Below are positions 1 to 4,913 of a stretch of 8,525 nt of DNA, piece after piece. The number at the start of each line of letters is the position of its first letter. Within the stretch, counting starts at the first letter, position 1. This DNA is from Bacteroidales bacterium UBA4073 (GTDB taxonomy: Bacteria > Bacteroidota > Bacteroidia > Bacteroidales > Tenuifilaceae): assembly GCA_002383425.1 (NCBI GenBank), contig DFYV01000031.1, positions 254-8,778 of the forward strand, read 5' to 3'. A program made the position numbers and the translations under genes. Under the pieces are notes generated by a model that was given only the letters and a program-made list of their open reading frames with translations, ran no database searches and had not been told where the DNA came from.

Positions 1-99
1 TCAACCGCCAACCATCAACTATTTTTCCGAACAACGAACAACGAGCCACCATCAACCATCAACCATCAACCATCAACCTTTTTCCGAACAACGAACAAC
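1..99. repeat. Heptanucleotide tandem repeat cluster upstream of the moeA operon
   Basis: Two heptamer families alternate. TCAACnn units lie at 1-19 (with the variant unit CGCCAAC at 6-12), and four perfect CATCAAC units lie at 50-77. Two perfect CGAACAA units lie at 28-41 and two more at 85-98. Each CGAACAA pair is preceded by a T-rich TTTTTCC spacer, so the order TCAAC units, T-run, CGAACAA units occurs twice here. The same order occurs twice more in the intergenic region near 4616-4717. A 7-bp period is not a multiple of three and no ORF crosses the cluster, so it is non-coding. The array runs off the left edge, so its full length is unknown. The function is unknown; slippage-prone repeat expansion is the simplest explanation. 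Confidence 0.85.
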
Positions 100-181
100 C
101 ATTAAGCTTTTAGCGCCACAAAAAAATTAATCGGTTTTTTCGATATGCAAAAATTTACTTTTCGTTAACAACTTTTTTGCA

Positions 182-189
182 CATATTTG
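182..189 (+). promoter_or_regulatory. Possible Bacteroidota -7 box for the moeA operon
   Basis: CATATTTG matches the Bacteroidota -7 consensus TAnnTTTG except at its first base. It continues into TTTGCA, as do the better boxes in front of the thioredoxin and cca genes. It would start transcription about 10-15 nt before the moeA ATG. No convincing -33 TTTG element is seen at the expected distance, so the call is tentative. Between the repeats and this box (100-181) there is only AT-rich sequence, with an inverted repeat TGCAAAAA (146-153) / TTTTTGCA (174-181). Confidence 0.35.
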
Positions 190-209
190 CAAAGTAAAGT
201 AGGTATGGT

Positions 210-1391
210 ATGATATTTTTAGAGGAAGCAATTAGTATAGTAAGGCAAAATGTTACCGTTTTAACAGGGGAGGAACAGGTTAATCTTAGCCAGAGCTTAA
301 ACCGTGTGCTGGCGCACGATGTGGTGTCCGATATAAATATGCCCCCATTCCGAAAAACCGCAGTTGATGGGTATGCCTGTAGAGCGGTCGATATGGATAA
401 ATCCTTACGGGTTATTGAGGTAATAGCGGCAGGAGATATGCCCGGTCAGCCTATTACGCAAGGCACCTGCTCGAAGGTAATGACAGGTGCTCCAATACCC
501 GATGGTGCTGATAGCGTTATACCCGTTGAGGAGGCTCTAATTTTACCTGACGGAACTGTTCGTTTTACTGGCGGTAAACCTAAATCGAATGTATGTGAAT
601 TGGGGGAGGACATTAGAGTAGGCGATACACCTCTACGGAAAGGAACGTTTATTAAGCCACAGCATATAGCAATAATGGCAGCATTGGGCTACCATTCACC
701 TGCGGTAATGGTTCGGCCTAAGGTTGCAATTCTGCCTACAGGTGATGAATTGGTTGAGCCCAATGAAATGCCCGGTGTTGGTAAAATAAGGAATAGCAAT
801 GGGCATCAGCTGGTTGCACAGGTAATATCGGCTGGAGCAGTCCCGGTATATCATGGAATTGTTGCTGATAGTCAGGAAGTTACTGAAATGGCAATTCGCA
901 GGGCATTACACGAATGCGATGTAGTTGTACTGACTGGCGGTGTATCAATGGGCGATTACGATTATGTGCCAAAAATAATGGAAAAGCTGGGGGTAAAAAT
1001 TCTCTTTGACGCGATTGCGGTTCAACCCGGGAAACCTACCACGTTTGGGGTTGCTGGTAGTAAGCTGGTTTTTGGGTTGCCCGGAAACCCCGTTTCATCG
1101 TTCATTCAGTTTGAACTCATGGTAAAACCTGCACTTTTAATGATGATGGGATGCATTGAACCCTACGCAATAAGTTACCGGTTACCCTTAGCAACCGATT
1201 ACTCACGTAAACGAGCCGAAAGGTTGGGCCTATTCCCGGTTGTTATTAACACAAACGGTGAGGTTGAGCTTATTGAGTATCATGGCTCAGCCCATATTTT
1301 TGCACTTGCAAAGGCTCACGGTATAGCATCGGTTGCTCTTGGTGTAAAGCAATTAAAAAAGGGGGAATTGATTGATGTTCGACCGATTTAA
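210..1391 (+). CDS. moeA: Molybdopterin molybdenumtransferase MoeA
   Basis: MoeA inserts molybdate (or tungstate) into adenylylated molybdopterin, the last common step of molybdenum-cofactor synthesis in the cytoplasm. The 393-residue protein is near the usual family length (about 400) and is complete. Visible motifs in order: TAVDGYA at 50-56, whose Asp53 corresponds to the conserved active-site Asp59 of E. coli MoeA; GDMPGQP near 75-81; VMTGAPIPDGAD near 90-101; the MoCF-binding domain from about 170 with LPTGDEL; GGVSMGDYDYV at 243-253; QPGKPTTFG and GLPGNPVSSF near 272-300. The last ~70 residues form the C-terminal domain IV. ATG 210 is chosen because MIFLEEAISIV aligns with the family N-terminus. 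There is no clear Shine-Dalgarno sequence. It is the first gene of the operon and overlaps moaA by 17 nt. Confidence 0.96.
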   Translation: MIFLEEAISIVRQNVTVLTGEEQVNLSQSLNRVLAHDVVSDINMPPFRKTAVDGYACRAVDMDKSLRVIEVIAAGDMPGQPITQGTCSKVMTGAPIPDGADSVIPVEEALILPDGTVRFTGGKPKSNVCELGEDIRVGDTPLRKGTFIKPQHIAIMAALGYHSPAVMVRPKVAILPTGDELVEPNEMPGVGKIRNSNGHQLVAQVISAGAVPVYHGIVADSQEVTEMAIRRALHECDVVVLTGGVSMGDYDYVPKIMEKLGVKILFDAIAVQPGKPTTFGVAGSKLVFGLPGNPVSSFIQFELMVKPALLMMMGCIEPYAISYRLPLATDYSRKRAERLGLFPVVINTNGEVELIEYHGSAHIFALAKAHGIASVALGVKQLKKGELIDVRPI

Positions 1392-2175
1392 TCGCCGTAT
1401 TCATTATCTCAGAATATCGGTTACCGATAGGTGTAACCTGCGGTGTACCTACTGTATGCCCGAAGAGGGCATAACGCTAATCCCACATAGCCAAATTCTT
1501 TCCTTTGAGGAAATAGCAGAAATTACCAGAGTGGCTGTAAAAATGGGATTTGATAAGGTCCGAATTACAGGTGGCGAACCGCTTGTGCGTAAGGGAATTG
1601 TGGAGTTGGTACGAATGCTTACGGAAATAGAGGGTATTACCGATTTTGGCATGACCACCAATGGAACACTCTTAAAACTGTTTGCGCAACCTCTTTACGA
1701 TGCTGGATTAAAACGTATAAATGTAAGCCTCGATACGCTAAACCCTGAAAGATATAGGGCCATCACCCGTGTAGGTACTCTTTCGGATGTGCTCCAAGGG
1801 CTACAAGAGGCCAAAAGGGTTGGTTTTAATCCCATCAAGTTAAACTGCGTGGTTGACAAGAATTCAAAAGAGTTCGATGCCTTGGAGGTAAAAGCTTTTG
1901 CCCAGGCAAATGGTTATGTGCCACGTTTTATTCCCAAAATGAATTTGGAGGAGGGAGTTTTTGGAGAGGTTGAGGGTGGCGATGGTGGTAACTGCAGTAT
2001 TTGCAATAGGATACGCCTTACAGCAAATGGAATTATAAAACCTTGCCTGTTTAGCGATATTGGCTATAATGTAAGGGAGTTAGGTATTGAAAAAGCCATT
2101 GAGTTGGCTATTAAAAATAAGCCGGCAAGCGGATTAGTAAACAGCACCGGTAAATTCTATAACATAGGAGGCTGA
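1375..2175 (+). CDS. moaA: GTP 3',8-cyclase MoaA, unusually short form
   Basis: This is a radical-SAM enzyme that converts GTP to 3',8-cyclo-7,8-dihydro-GTP, the first step of molybdopterin synthesis. The N-terminal [4Fe-4S]/SAM cluster motif is Cys20-x3-Cys24-x2-Cys27, and GGEPL lies at 66-70. The C-terminal cluster is Cys207-x2-Cys210-x13-Cys224. Arg13, Arg212 and Arg214 match the arginines that contact GTP in S. aureus MoaA (Arg17, 266, 268), and the chain ends in the conserved Gly-Gly. At 266 residues it is about 60 shorter than E. coli MoaA (329): roughly 40 are missing between GGEPL and the second cluster, and about a dozen after it. All catalytic motifs remain in frame, so this is a compact form and not a fragment. 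ATG 1375 is preferred over TTG 1372; a GGGGGA sequence lies 8 nt upstream. The start lies inside the end of moeA, which suggests translational coupling. Confidence 0.92.
   Translation: MFDRFNRRIHYLRISVTDRCNLRCTYCMPEEGITLIPHSQILSFEEIAEITRVAVKMGFDKVRITGGEPLVRKGIVELVRMLTEIEGITDFGMTTNGTLLKLFAQPLYDAGLKRINVSLDTLNPERYRAITRVGTLSDVLQGLQEAKRVGFNPIKLNCVVDKNSKEFDALEVKAFAQANGYVPRFIPKMNLEEGVFGEVEGGDGGNCSICNRIRLTANGIIKPCLFSDIGYNVRELGIEKAIELAIKNKPASGLVNSTGKFYNIGG
2166..2171 (+). promoter_or_regulatory. Strong Shine-Dalgarno sequence of moaC, inside moaA
   Basis: AGGAGG lies 5 nt before the moaC ATG at 2177. It is formed by the last codons of moaA (ATA GGA GGC), which encode the Ile-Gly-Gly end of the enzyme. 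A perfect Shine-Dalgarno sequence stands out because the other genes here mostly have weak ones or none. It fixes the moaC start. Confidence 0.75.
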
Positions 2176-2176
2176 T

Positions 2177-2629
2177 ATGGAATTTTCACATACCGATCAA
2201 AACGGTAAGGCTAACATGGTGGATGTGGGGCATAAACCCAATCAGATTCGTGAGGCCAAAGCCAAGGGGTTTATTAGCTTACAGCCCGAAACAGTGAGGT
2301 TAATACGCGAAAACCTGATGAAAAAAGGCGATGTGTTAACCATTGCCGAAATTGCAGGCATTCAGGCTGCAAAACGCACCCCTGAACTTATTCCTCTTTG
2401 CCATACCCTGCTGCTTACCAAAGTTGATGTTAAAGCAACCCTATGCGATCAGGGTGTTGAGATTAATGGGTATGCAAAGTGTATAGGACAAACGGGAGTA
2501 GAAATGGAAGCACTCACCGCTGTGTCGGTTTCGCTGCTTACAGTTTACGATATGTGTAAGGCGGTTGATAAAAATATGTCTATTGAACGAATTGAACTTG
2601 TTGAGAAAACCAAAAAGGATATTGAGTAG
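2177..2629 (+). CDS. moaC: Cyclic pyranopterin monophosphate synthase MoaC
   Basis: MoaC converts the MoaA product 3',8-cyclo-dihydro-GTP to cyclic pyranopterin monophosphate (cPMP). The 150-residue length fits the family, and it should form the usual hexamer. Nearly all signature segments are present: HMVDV-like ANMVDVG at 12-18, KGDVLTIAEIAGIQAAKRT at 50-68, IPLCH with His76 at 72-76, TGVEMEALTA at 106-115, and YDMCKAVDK at 124-132. Lys50, His76, Asp125 and Lys128 correspond to E. coli Lys51, His77, Asp128 and Lys131, which line the active site. It starts 1 nt after the moaA stop, behind an AGGAGG sequence, and ends 2 nt before the next gene, so it is in one operon with the enzyme that makes its substrate. 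Nothing about the gene looks abnormal. Confidence 0.97.
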   Translation: MEFSHTDQNGKANMVDVGHKPNQIREAKAKGFISLQPETVRLIRENLMKKGDVLTIAEIAGIQAAKRTPELIPLCHTLLLTKVDVKATLCDQGVEINGYAKCIGQTGVEMEALTAVSVSLLTVYDMCKAVDKNMSIERIELVEKTKKDIE

Positions 2630-2631
2630 CT

Positions 2632-3579
2632 ATGGTTCAGGATAAACCCATAATGGTAGAAGTCGTTTCCGTTAACATTTCCGAGCAAAAAGGAACTACA
2701 AAAAAAGCGGTTGAAAGCATTCAGCTCAACTCCTTGGGCATAAAAGGCGACGCCCATGCCGGGGCATGGCACAGGCAGGTGAGCATGCTTGGTGTGGAAA
2801 GTATCGATAGGTTTACCAAATCAAGCGGTTTATCAATCAAGTATGGCGATTTTGCCGAAAATATAACCACTAAGGGCTTTGAACTTTTTGAGTCAAAACC
2901 AGGAGATCGATTTATAGGGGCTGGAGTTGAACTTGAGGTCACCCAAATAGGTAAGATATGCCATGGCGATGATTGTGCTATTTATCGGCAGGTGGGTAAA
3001 TGTGTTATGCCTAAGGAGGGTATATTTGTAAGGGTGATAAAGGGTGGAACATTGAAAGCTGGCGATCAGTTAAGTTTTGTACCTAAAGTATATAAGGTAA
3101 AGGTAATTACCCTGAGCGATAGGGCCAGCAGAGGCGAATACAAAGACCTAAGCGGTCCTGAAGTGGCTATGCAAACAGGTGACTTTTTCAGCGCATTGGC
3201 CTGGCAGTACGAGTTGGATACGGAAATCATTCCCGATGATCCTGAACTTTTGGAGAACAGGTTGATTGACGCACGAAACGCTAAGTACGACATGGTCATA
3301 ACTACTGGTGGAACTGGCATTGGCCCTCGCGATATTACTCCCGATGTTGTTAAACCTTTACTCGACAAGGAAATTCCAGGAATTATGGAACATATACGCC
3401 TGAAATATGGCACCGAAAAGCCTAATGCCCTAATTAGTAGAGGAGTTGCCGGAATAATGGGATCAACATTTATTTATACTCTTCCCGGAAGTGTAAAGGC
3501 TGTTAAGGAGTATATGGCTGAGATTGCAAAAGTTCAGAAGCATTTGTTCCTCATGCTGATGGGAATCGATAGCCATTAA
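2632..3579 (+). CDS. MOSC domain fused to MogA/MoaB-type molybdopterin adenylyltransferase
   Basis: This is a two-domain protein of 315 residues. Residues about 8-147 form a MOSC domain, a family linked to sulfur carriage and molybdenum-cofactor handling. It has Cys110, Cys115 and Cys124 in the segment from GKICHGDDCAIY to GKCVMPKEGIF. Residues about 155-315 form a MogA/MoaB domain, which activates molybdopterin with ATP to give adenylyl-molybdopterin for MoeA. Its motifs are TLSDRASRGEY (160-170), IPDDPELL, TTGGTGIGPRDITPD (224-238) and LPGS (284-287). The join is a short linker (VPKVYK), and the reading frame is continuous. The Mog half is certain in family terms. The exact MOSC substrate is not known from sequence. 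The start could be ATG 2632 or ATG 2653; both keep the whole MOSC domain. It is the last gene of the operon, followed by a hairpin. Confidence 0.92.
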   Translation: MVQDKPIMVEVVSVNISEQKGTTKKAVESIQLNSLGIKGDAHAGAWHRQVSMLGVESIDRFTKSSGLSIKYGDFAENITTKGFELFESKPGDRFIGAGVELEVTQIGKICHGDDCAIYRQVGKCVMPKEGIFVRVIKGGTLKAGDQLSFVPKVYKVKVITLSDRASRGEYKDLSGPEVAMQTGDFFSALAWQYELDTEIIPDDPELLENRLIDARNAKYDMVITTGGTGIGPRDITPDVVKPLLDKEIPGIMEHIRLKYGTEKPNALISRGVAGIMGSTFIYTLPGSVKAVKEYMAEIAKVQKHLFLMLMGIDSH

Positions 3580-3609
3580 ATATGAGTTAACACTGGCAAT
3601 CAGAAACGT

Positions 3610-3651
3610 AAAAAAAAAGAGGAGTACATACTCCTCTCACTTTTTCCTTTT
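3610..3651. terminator. Bidirectional terminator between the convergent moa operon and trx genes
   Basis: AGAGGAGT (3618-3625) pairs perfectly with ACTCCTCT (3630-3637) across a 4-nt loop. On the plus strand the stem is followed by CAC and then a T-rich run (3641-3651), a fair terminator for the cofactor operon. On the minus strand the A-run at 3610-3618 becomes an uninterrupted U-tract directly after the stem, which gives a better intrinsic terminator for the thioredoxin gene ending at 3670. One hairpin therefore serves both convergent units. Confidence 0.85.
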
Positions 3652-3669
3652 AAGTTCATCTAAGAATCT

Positions 3670-4026
3670 TTACTCAACCCCTAAAACATCCTTGAATGCC
3701 TTTTTGAAGGTATCTTTGGGTAGTGCACCCATAGCCATTTGAGGCTGATCGTTCAGGGGGATGAAAAGTAACGAAGGAATACTGCGAATGCCAAAAACAG
3801 ATGCCAGTTCCTGCTCCGCTTCGGTATCTACCTTGTAAACATCTATTTTACCATCATACTCCTTGGCAAGCTCCTCCAGAATGGGGGCTACCATTTTACA
3901 GGGAGCACACCAATCGGCATAAAAATCAATGATTGCAGGCTTGTCGCCTTCAAACTTCCAATCATTATTGGTTTCGTAGTTAAATACTTTCTGCTTAAAA
4001 GTATCAGTTGTTAAGTGCTCAATCAT
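3670..4026 (-). CDS. trxA: Thioredoxin
   Basis: This is a cytoplasmic thiol-disulfide oxidoreductase of 118 residues with no signal peptide. The redox motif is WCAPCK with Cys40 and Cys43; the more usual form is WCGPC. The cis-proline loop is RSIPS with Pro84, and the thioredoxin-fold segments DFYADWCAPCK and KIDVYKVDTEAEQELASVFGI are clear. An extra charged and aromatic stretch (FNYETNNDWKFEGDKPAI, 15-32) precedes the first core strand, so the protein is about 10 residues longer than E. coli TrxA. This extension is common in Bacteroidota thioredoxins. ATG 4026 has no Shine-Dalgarno sequence, which is normal for the phylum. The gene is monocistronic and convergent with the molybdenum-cofactor operon, and nothing ties it functionally to that pathway. 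It could be a general or a dedicated thioredoxin; the sequence cannot say which. Confidence 0.95.
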   Translation of the reverse strand: MIEHLTTDTFKQKVFNYETNNDWKFEGDKPAIIDFYADWCAPCKMVAPILEELAKEYDGKIDVYKVDTEAEQELASVFGIRSIPSLLFIPLNDQPQMAMGALPKDTFKKAFKDVLGVE

Positions 4027-4076
4027 AGCGTTAATAATTTATTATTGAAAAATTGAATTATTTACATAATTCCATG

Positions 4077-4084
4077 CAAAAGTA
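4077..4084 (-). promoter_or_regulatory. Bacteroidota -7 promoter box for trxA
   Basis: On the minus strand this reads TACTTTTG, a perfect TAnnTTTG box, extended to TTTGCA. It lies about 50 nt upstream of the trxA ATG, giving a leader of roughly 45 nt. No clear -33 TTTG is seen about 20 nt further upstream. The call therefore rests on the -7 match, its position and its likeness to the cca box. Confidence 0.6.
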
Positions 4085-4192
4085 ATACCAAAACACTTAA
4101 TGGCATAATTTTGTTGAATTTTTTATATTGATATATGTCATTTTAACATATTTCAATACTAAACTCGGTTAATTCTTTTTTTGAGGTGCAAA

Positions 4193-4296
4193 GTTAAAAG
4201 TTAAAGGATAATCGTTAAACGTTAATCGTTAAACGTTAAACGTTAACCATTTAGAGGTTTTAGGTTCAAGATTCAAAATCAAGTTAAAAGTTAAAA
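4193..4296. repeat. GTTAAAA and CGTTAAA heptanucleotide repeats
   Basis: GTTAAAA GTTAAAG occurs at 4193-4206. Five consecutive CGTTAAn units (n = A, T, A, A, C) follow at 4213-4247. GTTAAAA occurs again twice at 4283-4296. All have a 7-bp period, so three sub-arrays of related heptamers are separated by short unrelated sequence. AACGTT within the CGTTAAn array is palindromic, so the array could fold weakly. No coding potential is seen. Confidence 0.8.
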
Positions 4297-4332
4297 GGCA
4301 AAATTAAAAGGTAAAAAAGCGTAATTCATAAT

Positions 4333-4541
4333 TGAGTTCAGTCTAAAAAGTGATTGCCTTTCTATGAAACAAACATTCGTGCATTCATGGCAAAAAAAGT
4401 AAGCCGCTAATTCACGAATTATAAATAAACATTCGTGCATTCGTGGCAAAAAATATCGATTTTTATTTCCAGAATATGTATAAGCGGTAAAAAAACCATA
4501 TATGGCATTTATCATTTTTGGTGCTTTTTAGACTGGGCTCA
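4333..4541. mobile_element. Possible small inverted-repeat element (MITE-like remnant)
   Basis: The left end (4333-4350) and right end (4524-4541) are inverted repeats matching at 16 of 18 positions, including a perfect 12-bp core, CAGTCTAAAAAG / CTTTTTAGACTG. The segment is about 209 bp and has no credible ORF. It is flanked on the left by TAATTCATAATT (4322-4333) and on the right by TAATTCGTAATT (4542-4553), which differ at one base. They could be a target duplication or split units of the AATTCGT array. The left flank shares one base with the inverted repeat as drawn, so the exact boundary is uncertain. No transposase is present, so any movement would need one supplied elsewhere. It could also be a chance or structural inverted repeat. 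Confidence 0.4.
4371..4453. repeat. Pair of 27-bp direct repeats containing ATTCGTG
   Basis: Copies at 4371-4397 and 4427-4453 differ at a single base and are 56 bp apart. Each contains the doubled word ATTCGTGCATTC followed by a CATGG or CGTGG and a CAAAAAA tail. Between them lies CACGAAT (near 4413), the reverse complement of ATTCGTG, so the right copy could form a small stem with it. Both copies lie inside the inverted-repeat-bounded segment 4333-4541. Confidence 0.8.
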
Positions 4542-4542
4542 T

Positions 4543-4570
4543 AATTCGTAATTCGTAATTTGAAATTCGA
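4543..4570. repeat. AATTCGT heptanucleotide repeat
   Basis: Four 7-bp units in a row read AATTCGT, AATTCGT, AATTTGA, AATTCGA. The first two are perfect and the last two have drifted. A similar word, TAATTCATAATT, lies at 4322-4333 on the other side of the inverted-repeat segment. Confidence 0.75.
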
Positions 4571-4589
4571 AAGATATCAACACACCATT

Positions 4590-4621
4590 ACATCATCACA
4601 TCATCACATCAATACGTCAAC
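4590..4621. repeat. ACATCATC octanucleotide repeat
   Basis: Four 8-bp units read ACATCATC, ACATCATC, ACATCAAT, ACGTCAAC. The last unit merges into the following TCAAC heptamers, so the period changes from 8 to 7 bp at this point. Confidence 0.7.
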
Positions 4622-4717
4622 AATCAACTGTCAACTTTTTTCCCCCGAACTACGAACAACGAACAACGAACATACATCAACTATCAACCATTTTCCAGAA
4701 CATCGAACAACGAACAA
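4616..4717. repeat. Composite TCAAC / T-run / CGAACAA repeat blocks, two copies
   Basis: Block one has three TCAAC heptamers (4616-4636), a T-run ending in C residues, and four CGAAC heptamers (CGAACTA, CGAACAA, CGAACAA, CGAACAT; 4646-4673). Block two has ATCAACT ATCAACC (4676-4689), ATTTTCC, a degenerate AGAACAT unit (4697-4703) and two perfect CGAACAA units (4704-4717). The order of parts is the same as in the two blocks at 13-45 and 50-98, about 4.6 kb away, so the block is copied as a composite. Confidence 0.8.
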
Positions 4718-4722
4718 AACGA

Positions 4723-4750
4723 GTTAAAAGTTAAAAGTTAAAAGTTATAA
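4723..4750. repeat. GTTAAAA heptanucleotide repeat
   Basis: Three perfect GTTAAAA units (4723-4743) are followed by a diverged GTTATAA (4744-4750). It is the same heptamer as at 4193-4206 and 4283-4296, on the same strand. Confidence 0.85.
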
Positions 4751-4754
4751 GACA

Positions 4755-4796
4755 TCAATCCCCTCAATCTAATCAATCCCCTCAATCTAATCAATC
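4755..4796. repeat. 18-bp tandem repeat, 2.3 copies
   Basis: TCAATCCCCTCAATCTAA is repeated perfectly at 4755-4772 and 4773-4790, and TCAATC follows. Each 18-bp unit is itself two 9-bp half-units sharing TCAATC (TCAATCCCC and TCAATCTAA). Exact identity of the copies suggests recent duplication. Confidence 0.85.
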
Positions 4797-4797
4797 A

Positions 4798-4832
4798 CAT
4801 CAACCATCAACCGCCAACCGTCAACCATCAAC
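4798..4832. repeat. CATCAAC heptanucleotide repeat with variant units
   Basis: Five units read CATCAAC, CATCAAC, CGCCAAC, CGTCAAC, CATCAAC, then TAT. The series at 1-22 has the same order, including the rare CGCCAAC unit and the closing TAT, but lacks the CGTCAAC unit. That shared variant order implies copying between the two sites, not independent growth. Confidence 0.85.
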
Positions 4833-4890
4833 TATATGTTGCAAGCACTTAGCATCAAAAAAGAATTAACCGCAAATGTTTTATAAATTG

Positions 4891-4913
4891 TAATTTTGTC
4901 AGTCATAAATTTG
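4891..4913 (+). promoter_or_regulatory. Two Bacteroidota -7 promoter boxes before cca
   Basis: TAATTTTG (4891-4898) and TAAATTTG (4906-4913) both match TAnnTTTG exactly, and the second extends to TTTGCA. The second ends only 4 nt before the cca ATG, so a transcript from it would start at or next to the start codon and be leaderless. The first would give a leader of about 15 nt. No good -33 element is visible for either. Confidence 0.6.

Noticed and set aside
1..99. CRISPR array
   Set aside because: Units are 7 bp, directly adjacent, with no spacers of uniform length and no cas genes nearby.
100..209. Molybdenum-cofactor riboswitch before moeA
   Set aside because: The sequence is AT-rich, lacks the several GC-rich helices expected of that RNA, and the likely promoter leaves only about 15 nt of leader.
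1375..2175. moaA as a frameshifted or deleted pseudogene
   Set aside because: The frame is open from start to stop, and both cluster motifs, the GTP arginines and the terminal Gly-Gly are all in place, so a compact functional enzyme fits better.
3066..3413. 115-codon minus-strand open frame opposite the MOSC-Mog gene
   Set aside because: The plus strand carries clear MogA motifs here. The antisense frame has no family signature and is a shadow.
4291..4515. 74-codon minus-strand open frame in the intergenic region
   Set aside because: It runs through both copies of the 27-bp direct repeat, has no recognisable family motif and no promoter or ribosome site, and its composition looks like translated repeat.
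4616..4832. Replication origin-like iterons
   Set aside because: Iterons are usually about 17-22 bp and lie beside a rep gene. The units here are 7-9 bp with one 18-bp pair, no DnaA-box cluster was seen, and no replication gene is present.
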